The notes beneath the pieces were generated by a model. That model did no database searches, had not been told where the DNA came from, and saw nothing but the letters and a program-made list of their open reading frames with translations. DNA of 7,195 nucleotides from Dehalococcoidia bacterium. Its GTDB lineage: Bacteria > Chloroflexota > Dehalococcoidia > UBA2979. Position 1 is the first letter of the stretch. Every line of letters begins with the position of its first letter. This document shows positions 1 to 5,579 of this stretch, piece after piece. Where the stretch lies: contig JASLOV010000102.1 in NCBI GenBank assembly GCA_030745285.1, forward strand, positions 1 to 7,195. Reading direction: 5' to 3'. The position numbers were made by a program, and so were the translations under genes.

Positions 1-74
1 CGGGGTCAGTCACTGCGGGGTCAGTCACTGCGGGTCAGCCATTGCGGGGTCAGCCATTGCGGGGTCAGCCATTG
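1..74. repeat. 15-bp tandem repeat, about five copies
   Basis: Five head-to-tail copies of the unit CGGGGTCAGYCAYTG lie at 1-15, 16-30, 31-44, 45-59 and 60-74. The first two copies read CAGTCACTG and the last three CAGCCATTG. The third copy has lost one G and is 14 bases long. A decayed sixth copy may begin at 75. The array covers the ATPase stop codon (TGA on the minus strand at 67-65) and the expected start of the next minus-strand gene. Read on the minus strand, each unit carries ATG-GCT-GAC or GTG-ACT-GAC, a potential start codon. It may continue past the window edge. Confidence 0.9.
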
Positions 75-919
75 CGTGATCGCCCGGGGGCTCCTTCAGC
101 GGAGGCGTTGCGGGTCACCCTGATGGTCGCGCCGTTGGTGACGACGGAGACGAGGTGGTGCTGGAAGGTCTCGCTCAAGACCTCTTCGGTCAGCACCTGC
201 GCGGGCGGGCCAGAGGCGATGGTGCGGCGGTTCAGGCAGTAGGCCTCGTCGCAGGCGTTGGCGACGCAGGAGAGGTCGTGGGTCGCGAGCAGGATGCTGT
301 GGCCGTCTTTCGCCAGCTCGTCGAGCAGCGCGATCAGGTCGTGCTGGACACCGGCGTCGAGGCCGGCGAACGGCTCGTCGAGCAGCAGCAGCCGTGCGCC
401 GCGCGCGATCGCTCGTGCCATCAGCACGCGCCGGCGCTGCCCGCCGGAGAGCCGGCCCACCTGCTGGTCGCCGAGGTCGCCGAGCGCAACCCGCTCGAGC
501 GCTTCCTGCGCCGCGGCGCGATCGGCTTTGGTCCAGCGGCGGAACGGCCACATCCGCCGGTAGCGGCCGATCAGCACGACGTCGGTGACGGAGACGGGGA
601 AGGACCAGTCGACCTCCTCGACCTGGGGCATGTAGGCGATGTCGCTGCGCCCCTGCGCCACGGGCCGCCCGAAGGCCAGCACCTCGCCGCGCAGGGGCTG
701 CATCAGGCCGAGGATGGTCTTGAACAGCGTCGACTTGCCGGCGCCGTTGGGCCCGATCAGGCCGACGATCTCGCCGACGGGCACCTTGAGGTCGACGGCT
801 TCGACGGCCGGCTCCTGGCCGGGATAGGCCGCCCACACATCGCGAACTTCGAGCGCGTACTCGCGATGCGGATGCTCCGGCGCCAGCGTCTCGCGTGCCG
901 GGACGTGCTGCTGCGTCAT
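65..919 (-). CDS. Metal (Zn/Mn) ABC transporter ATP-binding protein
   Basis: Cytoplasmic ATPase that powers high-affinity uptake of a divalent metal, 284 residues, a usual length for the family. Visible motifs are Walker A GPNGAGKST (56-64), Q-loop Q99, signature LSGGQ (157-161), Walker B LLLLDE (177-182), D-loop around 186-188 and switch His H214. The stretch VDWSFPVSVTDVVLIGRY after the Q-loop is typical of the Mn/Zn/Fe transporter ATPases (ZnuC, MntB, SitB group) rather than other ABC families, and the upstream metal-binding lipoprotein agrees. The ATG start at 919 is preceded only by a weak GAGA. The last codons run into the tandem repeat, and the TGA stop overlaps an ATG in another frame (ATGGCTGA, 72-65), a layout typical of coupling to a following gene, probably the permease. 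Metal specificity cannot be fixed from the ATPase alone. Confidence 0.93.
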   Translation of the reverse strand: MTQQHVPARETLAPEHPHREYALEVRDVWAAYPGQEPAVEAVDLKVPVGEIVGLIGPNGAGKSTLFKTILGLMQPLRGEVLAFGRPVAQGRSDIAYMPQVEEVDWSFPVSVTDVVLIGRYRRMWPFRRWTKADRAAAQEALERVALGDLGDQQVGRLSGGQRRRVLMARAIARGARLLLLDEPFAGLDAGVQHDLIALLDELAKDGHSILLATHDLSCVANACDEAYCLNRRTIASGPPAQVLTEEVLSETFQHHLVSVVTNGATIRVTRNASAEGAPGRSRNG

Positions 920-958
920 CGCTGTCTCACGCGTGCATCGCTCTCGAACTGTTCATCG

Positions 959-977
959 CTCCGCCGTCCGAGCGGAG
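959..977 (-). other. Hairpin in the gap between binding protein and ATPase genes
   Basis: CTCCGC (959-964) pairs with GCGGAG (972-977) around a 7-base loop. It lies in the 126-base gap between the binding-protein stop (1046) and the ATPase start (919), an unusually long gap for this operon type. No U-run follows, so it is more likely an RNA-processing or partial attenuation element than a full terminator. A nearby TACACT on the minus strand could be a weak -10, but no matching -35 is evident. Confidence 0.35.
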
Positions 978-1045
978 TGTACCGCCGAATCAGCGCGGAG
1001 CCCGTCGTATCGGGCGATCTGCTCGGCGAGGTCGTCACGAGGGGA

Positions 1046-2008
1046 TCACGGGGCGAGGCCGTCGACCAGGGCGCGGGCGTTCGCGCGCATCATCTCCGCG
1101 TAGCTATCGACCTGGCCGGGGATGGGGATGCTGTACAGCACCAGCATGCGCGCGCCCGTCTCCTCTGCGACCAGTTCGAGCACCCGGGAGGGGAACTGCG
1201 GCTCGTGGAAGACGGCCGGTACCGCCGACCGGCGCACCAGCTCGACGACGTCCGCCACGGCGCCCGCGCTCGGATCCTGCCCGGAGCCGGACGGGAGCAC
1301 CGACGCGCTCAGCTCGAAGCCGTACGAGGCGGCGAAGTAGGCGAAGGCGTCGTGAAACACCACGATGCGCCGCCGCTCGGCGGGCACGGCGTCCAGCGTC
1401 TGTCGCAGCTCGGCGTCGAGCGCCGCCAGTTCCTGGACCAGGGCGCGGGTGCGTTCCGCGTAGCCGGCGCTGTGTGCAGGGTCGGCCGCGGCCAGGGCGG
1501 CGCCGATCGCCAGCGCGTACTGCATCGCGCGGGCGGCGTCGAGCCAGCGATGGGGGTCGCAGGTGGCGCGGGCAACGCCCTCGACGCTCTCGCGCTGCAG
1601 TTCGTCCGCCGTCGCGGAGACGGCCGCCAGCAGAGAGCCGTCGCCGCGGTTGAGCAGGATGGCGTCGAGCAGGTTCTGCTCGAGATTGCAGCCGTTCACC
1701 AGCAGCACGCCGGCACGGGCAATCTCGCGCGCCGCGCTCACCGGGGGGTCGTAGGCGTGGATGTCGACCCCGGCCGGCACCAGCGTCACGACCGTCGCGT
1801 CGTCCGCGGCGATCGCCTTCGCGAACCCGGCGATCACGGATGTCGTCGCCAGTACGCGGGGCCGCCCACCGCCCGGCTGATCCTCGCTGCAGGCGGTCAG
1901 CAGCAGGGCCAGCGAAGCAAGCACGAGCAGCGCGGTGCGCCCTCGGCCGAGGGAACGTCGCAGGGTCAACCGGAGAAATCGCGGGAGGAGACGGCGAGGA
2001 AGTCGCAC
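1046..2008 (-). CDS. Zinc/metal ABC transporter substrate-binding lipoprotein
   Basis: Extracytoplasmic metal-binding lipoprotein of the cluster A-I (ZnuA/TroA) family, 320 residues, that delivers metal to the permease. The N-terminus has an arginine-rich region, a hydrophobic stretch (26-38) and a lipobox LTAC with lipidated Cys40. The usual His ligands are visible: H84 (in VDIHAYDPP), H153 (in CDPHRWLD) and H219 (in VVFHDAFAYF). There is no long His/Asp-rich loop of the kind seen in many ZnuA proteins. The acidic ligand normally found in an LYSD-type motif near the C-terminus appears replaced: the local sequence is LYSIPI (291-296), with Ile at 294. Three His without the carboxylate fit zinc better than manganese, but this is inference. 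The GTG start at 2008 is supported by GAGGA 8 bases upstream. It lies 115 bases downstream of the Fur-family gene, with a probable operator between. Confidence 0.92.
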   Translation of the reverse strand: MRLPRRLLPRFLRLTLRRSLGRGRTALLVLASLALLLTACSEDQPGGGRPRVLATTSVIAGFAKAIAADDATVVTLVPAGVDIHAYDPPVSAAREIARAGVLLVNGCNLEQNLLDAILLNRGDGSLLAAVSATADELQRESVEGVARATCDPHRWLDAARAMQYALAIGAALAAADPAHSAGYAERTRALVQELAALDAELRQTLDAVPAERRRIVVFHDAFAYFAASYGFELSASVLPSGSGQDPSAGAVADVVELVRRSAVPAVFHEPQFPSRVLELVAEETGARMLVLYSIPIPGQVDSYAEMMRANARALVDGLAP

Positions 2009-2032
2009 AGGCCGTTCCTCAGGTGGGGTTAG

Positions 2033-2047
2033 TGATACTCAGTATCT
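2033..2047. promoter_or_regulatory. Candidate Fur/Zur-type operator (7-1-7 palindrome)
   Basis: GATACT-C-AGTATC (2034-2046) is a perfect 6-1-6 palindrome. Widened to TGATACT-C-AGTATCT it matches the 7-1-7 layout of Fur-family boxes (TGATAAT-N-ATTATCA) with only the outer pair unmatched within itself. It is AT-rich in a very GC-rich region. It lies between the lipoprotein start codon and its predicted -10, so bound protein would block transcription. The neighbouring Fur-family regulator is the obvious binder. Binding and metal are inferred. Confidence 0.7.
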
Positions 2048-2057
2048 ACGACGCCTC

Positions 2058-2086
2058 ATGATAGCGAGCAGCGGAACGACGGGCAA
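2058..2086 (-). promoter_or_regulatory. Predicted promoter of the metal-uptake operon
   Basis: On the minus strand, a -35 TTGCCC (2086-2081, 4/6 to consensus) and a -10 TATCAT (2063-2058, 5/6) are separated by 17 bases. Transcription would begin near 2051, placing the palindrome at 2033-2047 at about +5 to +19 and leaving a leader of about 40 bases that contains the GAGGA ribosome-binding site. Confidence 0.5.
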
Positions 2087-2106
2087 ACGGCGGGCCGACG
2101 ACGGGC
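2076..2106. repeat. Direct repeat ACGACGGGC, two copies 22 bases apart
   Basis: Identical 9-base copies at 2076-2084 and 2098-2106 are spaced by about two helical turns, and the first overlaps the -35 of the metal-uptake promoter. The spacing suits a dimeric activator, but the sequence is GC-rich and could recur by chance. Confidence 0.3.
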
Positions 2107-2123
2107 GAGTGGTGGCAGGCGCT

Positions 2124-2579
2124 CTAGCCGCCCGTGGCCCGTTCGACGGGAGCTTCAGGCGGCAACAGTTCGCCGGTGCAGCGGGCGCAACGCCCGTACA
2201 CCTCGAGGCGGTGCGACTCGATGTCGTAACCGGTCTGCCTCGCGAGGTCGGCCAGCAGGTCCTGGATGTCACAGGCGGAGAAGTCCTTCACGGCGCTGCA
2301 CTGCGAGCAGACGACGTGGTGGTGGTGGCCGCCGCTGGTGATGCGGTACTCGAGCGTGCCGTCGTCCAGCACGACCTGGCAGAGCGCACCGATGTCCTGC
2401 AGCAGGCGCAGGGTGCGGAAGACCGTCGCGCGGCCGACGCCGGGGGTGGCGGCCACCAGCCCCTCCGCCGTGAAGTGGTCGCCCAGCTCACCCATCACGC
2501 TCAGAAGCGAGCGCCGCGGGCGGGTGAGGCGATGGCCACTGCGCGCCATCGTGCGTTCGAGCAGATCGCTGGAGTTCAC
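2124..2579 (-). CDS. Fur family transcriptional regulator (probably Zur)
   Basis: Metal-responsive DNA-binding repressor, 151 residues, normal for the family. The N-terminal winged helix (about 1-82) includes GHRLTRPRR and the recognition helix GRATVFRTLRLLQDIGAL (49-66). The dimerization domain carries a four-His run H85-H88, a structural zinc pair C91-x2-C94 (CSQC), H123 and a second pair C131-x2-C134 (CARC). I place the start at GTG 2579 rather than ATG 2549: it restores the first helix (NSSDLLERTMARSGHRLT) found in relatives, and it lies 6 bases after a -10, with no Shine-Dalgarno at either codon. An open frame extends upstream to 2798, but that part is arginine-rich, overlaps the divergent transporter gene and does not look like protein. 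Its position before a zinc/manganese uptake operon with a Fur-type palindrome suggests Zur; a Mn- or Fe-sensing role is not excluded. Confidence 0.9.
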   Translation of the reverse strand: MNSSDLLERTMARSGHRLTRPRRSLLSVMGELGDHFTAEGLVAATPGVGRATVFRTLRLLQDIGALCQVVLDDGTLEYRITSGGHHHHVVCSQCSAVKDFSACDIQDLLADLARQTGYDIESHRLEVYGRCARCTGELLPPEAPVERATGG

Positions 2580-2585
2580 CGAACA

Positions 2586-2615
2586 ATCGTTGAGTGCAGT
2601 GTGCGGGACTGTCAA
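2586..2615 (-). promoter_or_regulatory. Leaderless promoter of the Fur-family gene
   Basis: On the minus strand a perfect -35 TTGACA (2615-2610) is followed after 18 bases by -10 AACGAT (2591-2586). The predicted first transcribed base, 7 bases on, is the G of the GTG at 2579. With no ribosome-binding site present, the message is probably leaderless. The same geometry recurs before the DinB-like gene. Confidence 0.6.
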
Positions 2616-2646
2616 CGCCCGGGCGGGGCCGCGTGCGGCGGTCACG

Positions 2647-2659
2647 GTGCCTGAGGCAC
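2647..2659. repeat. Short perfect inverted repeat GTGCC-TGA-GGCAC
   Basis: A 5-base inverted repeat with a 3-base centre sits in the 125-base divergent region between the Fur-family gene and the AI-2E transporter gene, about 45 bases before the transporter start. It could be a small operator or chance. No clear promoter for the transporter was found; CACAAT at 2657-2662 is the best weak -10. Confidence 0.3.
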
Positions 2660-2704
2660 AATTGGGAGCGCCATGTGCGATCTGGCGCGCGTTTCGAGGG
2701 TGAC

Positions 2705-3949
2705 GTGAACTCGCAGCGGTGGCGAGCGGTGCTGTGGACGGCCATGCTGCTGCTCGTCGTCTTCGTCGCCTGGCGCGCTCGCGCCGCACTGATCCCATTC
2801 GCCATCGGCGCCCTGCTGGCCTACACGCTGACGCCCGTCGTCGACGTGATCGCTCGTGGCATCCCTCCGCGCAGCTTTGCCGTCCTGACGCACAGCGATC
2901 ACCAGATGAACGTCTTCAGCCGCGGCCTCTCCGTGCTGGTCGTCTACTTGGTGATCGGCCTCGGACTGCTGGGCGGCGGCACGGTGGTCGTCCCGCTGGC
3001 GGTGGACCAGACCGTCGAATTCGTCGACGACCTCCCGGAGCTGGTCGAGGACGCCCGCGTGCGCACCTCCGACTGGCTGACGCAATATCGCGAGCGGGTG
3101 CCGGAGGACGTGCAGGAGCAGGTCGACGGCTACGCCGCCGACGCCGGCGAGGCGTTCGCGGACACGATCGCGGGCGTGGCCAGACGGTCGGTGCGGCTGC
3201 TGACGAACACGCTGGGCATCATCTTCGGGTTCGTCGTCGTGCCGATCTGGATGTTCTACGCGCTGCGCGACCGCCACACGGTCGCGGACAACTTCATGCG
3301 CGCGGTGCCGGAGGCGATGCGGGGCGACGTCACGAACGTGCTGGCGATCGGCGACCGGCTGCTGCTGCGATACATCCGGGGGCAGGTGATCCTGGGGGTG
3401 GTGGTCGGCACTGCCGTCGGCGTCGGGCTGACGTTGATGGACGTGCAGCTCTCGCTGGCGCTGGGCGTGATCGCGGGCATCACGGAGCTGATCCCGATCA
3501 TCGGGCCGTGGCTGGGCGCCGTGCCGGGCATGTTGATCGTGGCGACCACCGAGCCCGACAAGCTGCCGTGGGTGGCGCTGCTCTACTTCGGGGTGCAGCT
3601 GGTGGAGAACAACTTCTTCGTGCCGCGCGTGCAGGGACACGCGGTCGACCTTCACCCGGCGATGGTGATCCTGCTGCTGGTGGTCGCCGGCGCGGCGTTC
3701 GGCTTCGTCGGCCTGATCGTGGTCGTCCCGCTGACCGCGATCCTGCGCGAGCTGTTCTGGTACGCCGACCGGAGGCTGACCGGGGCCGCGCCGGCCGAGG
3801 CGTTTGCACAAGCGAACATCGTTCGCGTGAGCGACTCACCGAGGCCGCTGCTGCTACGATTGTTCAGGCAGCGTAGCCTGCGTTCACCGGCTCCGCAGAC
3901 GGGGGCAGAGCTCCCGGGTTCCGACGCGGATGGCGGTGGCTCGCACTGA
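2705..3949 (+). CDS. AI-2E family transporter (PerM-like membrane protein)
   Basis: Polytopic inner-membrane protein of the AI-2E/PerM family, 414 residues. Members have been linked to autoinducer-2 export or Na+/H+ antiport, but the substrate is usually unknown. Membrane stretches are visible at about 8-24, 27-46, 76-99, 168-187, 226-244, 250-281, 288-303, 318-341 and 336-352 (the last ones not cleanly separable). Family landmarks are YIRGQVILGVVVG (223-235), ELIPIIGPWLGAVPG (261-275) and ENNFFVPRVQGHAVDLHP (301-318). A charged extramembrane section (100-165) follows helix 3, as usual. A polar insert (about 56-72, with THSDHQMN) before helix 3 and a Pro/Gly-rich tail after 360 are less conserved. 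The GTG start at 2705 is chosen because GAGGGTG lies just upstream; an in-frame ATG at 2594 would add 37 Arg-rich residues with no membrane character. It stands alone on this strand. Confidence 0.92.
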   Translation: MNSQRWRAVLWTAMLLLVVFVAWRARAALIPFAIGALLAYTLTPVVDVIARGIPPRSFAVLTHSDHQMNVFSRGLSVLVVYLVIGLGLLGGGTVVVPLAVDQTVEFVDDLPELVEDARVRTSDWLTQYRERVPEDVQEQVDGYAADAGEAFADTIAGVARRSVRLLTNTLGIIFGFVVVPIWMFYALRDRHTVADNFMRAVPEAMRGDVTNVLAIGDRLLLRYIRGQVILGVVVGTAVGVGLTLMDVQLSLALGVIAGITELIPIIGPWLGAVPGMLIVATTEPDKLPWVALLYFGVQLVENNFFVPRVQGHAVDLHPAMVILLLVVAGAAFGFVGLIVVVPLTAILRELFWYADRRLTGAAPAEAFAQANIVRVSDSPRPLLLRLFRQRSLRSPAPQTGAELPGSDADGGGSH

Positions 3950-3958
3950 CGCCACCCT

Positions 3959-3978
3959 GGCCGGGGGGCTGGCCGGCC
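3959..3978. terminator. GC-rich hairpin between convergent genes
   Basis: GGCCGG (3959-3964) pairs perfectly with CCGGCC (3973-3978) around an 8-base loop. It lies 10 bases after the AI-2E stop and about 30 bases beyond the anti-sigma stop, so it could serve both convergent genes. No T-run follows on either strand, so it is not a classical intrinsic terminator. Confidence 0.35.
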
Positions 3979-4009
3979 GCCGCCGACCCGTGGCGAACCG
4001 GGCGGGCCG

Positions 4010-4843
4010 CTAGCGCAGGACGAAGCCCTCGAGCACGCGGGTCGCGCCCGGGTTGTCGGCGCCACCCTGCGGCGAGACCGCAATGACGATGCGGGACGGG
4101 CGCAGGGTCGTCAGCGGCAGCACGAGCGACTCCACACGCCCGGCGTCGTCCGGCAGGAAGGTGCCGCCGGAGATGGTCTGGCGGCTATCGAGCAGCCACA
4201 CCTCGTACACCAGCCCCAGCCCGAGCTGAGGGAGGTCGTTCGCGGTGAGCCAGCCGGCGCCGGTGTCTTCGCTCCAGAGGAAGTGACCGCGCGCGCCGTG
4301 ACCGGCCGCCGTCGACTGGAGGATCGACGAGCGCACGTCCGGGGCGGTGGTGACGGCCAGCGCCAGTTCGATCTCGGACGTCGCCGACTGCACCTGGAGC
4401 TGCAGGGCCTGGGAGCTGACATCGGTCTCGGTCTCGAAGAGGGACTGCAGGCGCTTCGCCTCGGCTTCGACGACGGCCGTGAGGACTGAGTTGTCGCGCT
4501 GTACCTGGTCGAGCGTGCCCTGGAGGTTCCAACCCCACGCCAGGAGCAGGGTGATGGCAGCGGCGGCCGCCACCCACGGCAGCCACCTGCGGGGGTCGAG
4601 CCGCCGCGTCTGGCGGGTGCGATCCTTGCGGGCAGCGGCGAGCACGCGCGAGCGCAGGGTCGGGTCGGTCCGGCGGAGCGGCGCGGAGAGCGCGATCATG
4701 TCGACGATCTCGTGGTACCCGGCGAGCTCGTCCGCAGCTGCCGGGTCGGAGCGGACGAGGTCGCGGACGACGGCGCCGTCCGGCTCGCTCAGCGTGCCGA
4801 GCGCAAACGCGGCCAGCAGTTGTTCGCGTTCTTCCGGTCGCAC
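4010..4843 (-). CDS. Anti-sigma-K factor RskA-like membrane protein
   Basis: Single-pass membrane anti-sigma factor, 277 residues, expected to hold the adjacent ECF sigma factor inactive. The N-terminal cytoplasmic domain (about 5-72) has the ALGTLSEPD...DP start typical of RskA-type proteins and lacks the HxxxCxxC zinc motif of ZAS anti-sigmas. One membrane helix spans about 87-105 (WLPWVAAAAAITLLLAWGW). It is followed by a probable coiled coil (107-160) and the extracytoplasmic RskA domain (about 185-277), with GLVYEVWLLD, SGGTFLPDDAGRV and IVIAVSPQGGADNPG, closely resembling the family pattern. The GTG start at 4843 lies 4 bases after the sigma stop, with GGAGGGG upstream, indicating coupled translation. 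RskA proteins are usually released by regulated proteolysis; the signal here is unknown. Confidence 0.93.
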   Translation of the reverse strand: MRPEEREQLLAAFALGTLSEPDGAVVRDLVRSDPAAADELAGYHEIVDMIALSAPLRRTDPTLRSRVLAAARKDRTRQTRRLDPRRWLPWVAAAAAITLLLAWGWNLQGTLDQVQRDNSVLTAVVEAEAKRLQSLFETETDVSSQALQLQVQSATSEIELALAVTTAPDVRSSILQSTAAGHGARGHFLWSEDTGAGWLTANDLPQLGLGLVYEVWLLDSRQTISGGTFLPDDAGRVESLVLPLTTLRPSRIVIAVSPQGGADNPGATRVLEGFVLR

Positions 4844-4847
4844 CCGT

Positions 4848-5513
4848 CTACCCCTCCGCGCTCTTGACGTCGTGCTCGCCGCGCAGGTCGACGAGGGCGA
4901 CGCGCAGCTTCTGAATGCCCAGGCGGATGCGGGTCTTCACGGTGCCCAGCGGCTCCCGGGTGAGAGCGGCGATTTCCACCTGCGTCAGTCCGCCAAAGTA
5001 TGCCAGCTCGATCACCTCTCGCTGCGGCGGGGGCAGCCGGGTCATCGCCTCGCGCACGGCTCGGCGGTCCTCGGCCAACTCCGCTTCCAGCTGCGGGTCA
5101 TGGAACCGCTCCGGCCCCGGTGGGTCCGGCGCAGCGTCGTCCTCCCGCTCCTCCAGTCGTAGCCGCCGCACGACCCGCCGACGTTCGTCGATGGAGCGGT
5201 TGCGCGTCACCGACATCAGCCAGCTGCGGAAGCGGCTGCGCTCCGGGTCGTACGAGCCTGGCCTGCGCCAGAGCCGCAGGAAGACCTCCTGCGTAACATC
5301 CTCGGCCAGCTGGCGGTCGTTCAGGACGCGCACGGCGACCGAGAACACCAGCGACGAGTAGCGGTCATACAGCCCTTCCAGTGCCTCGAGCTCACCCGCA
5401 CCCAGGCCGACCATCAAGGCCTCGTCGGTCGGGGCGCCCTCCGCAGGCTCTGATCCTGTTACGTCACGTACGAGCGCGCGGATTCGCCGTTGGGTGGCCG
5501 TCGAGTCACGCAC
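4848..5513 (-). CDS. ECF RNA polymerase sigma factor (SigK-like)
   Basis: Sigma-70 family, extracytoplasmic-function type, 221 residues. Region 2 spans about 47-113: LYDRYSSLVFSVAVRVL, the core-binding DVTQEVFLRLWRRP (72-85) and the -10-binding RFRSWLMSVTRNRSIDERRR. An acidic linker (121-150) joins region 4 at about 158-208, with LPPPQREVIELAYFGGLTQVEIA and the helix-turn-helix PLGTVKTRIRLGIQKLR that reads the -35. The paired RskA-like gene, 4 bases downstream, places it in the SigK/RskA-type ECF group. The GTG start at 5513 has GGAGG 7 bases upstream; the first 35 residues are a weakly conserved extension. A TACAAT -10 lies about 36 bases upstream of the start. Target genes cannot be told from this window. 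Confidence 0.94.
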   Translation of the reverse strand: MRDSTATQRRIRALVRDVTGSEPAEGAPTDEALMVGLGAGELEALEGLYDRYSSLVFSVAVRVLNDRQLAEDVTQEVFLRLWRRPGSYDPERSRFRSWLMSVTRNRSIDERRRVVRRLRLEEREDDAAPDPPGPERFHDPQLEAELAEDRRAVREAMTRLPPPQREVIELAYFGGLTQVEIAALTREPLGTVKTRIRLGIQKLRVALVDLRGEHDVKSAEG

Positions 5514-5548
5514 GGGCGTGCCTCCATCTGGCGGCGGGAGTAGCTCGC

Positions 5549-5554
5549 ATTGTA
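5549..5554 (-). promoter_or_regulatory. -10 element upstream of the sigma factor gene
   Basis: TACAAT (5554-5549 on the minus strand, 5/6 to consensus) lies 35 bases before the GTG, with the GGAGG ribosome-binding site between. The -35 position holds GCACTG at 17 bases, a poor match, so this may be a weak housekeeping promoter or one aided by an activator. The sigma/anti-sigma pair could then be transcribed apart from the membrane gene, which ends at 5580. Confidence 0.45.
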
Positions 5555-5579
5555 GCGCGTGGGGGCGCGTGCAGTGCGG

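Noticed and set aside
1..74. CRISPR-like array
   Set aside because: The 15-bp units are directly adjacent with no spacers, so this is a simple tandem repeat.
155..2032. A 625-codon open frame on the plus strand opposite the ATPase and binding-protein genes
   Set aside because: It mirrors two confident minus-strand genes, has low-complexity composition with Arg, Gly, Val and Gln excess, and shows no recognisable motif. Long antisense frames are expected at this GC content.
2594..2704. ATG start for the AI-2E gene 37 codons upstream
   Set aside because: The added residues are basic and not conserved in type, and a ribosome-binding site lies just before GTG 2705.
2580..2798. Upstream extension of the Fur-family frame, adding 73 residues
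   Set aside because: It is Arg/Ala-rich, overlaps the start of the divergent AI-2E gene and contains the predicted promoter. Family length fits the shorter form.
2642..3811. A 389-codon minus-strand frame opposite the AI-2E gene
   Set aside because: It is rich in His, Gln, Asp and Arg as an antisense image of a membrane-protein gene, and has no start signal or domain.
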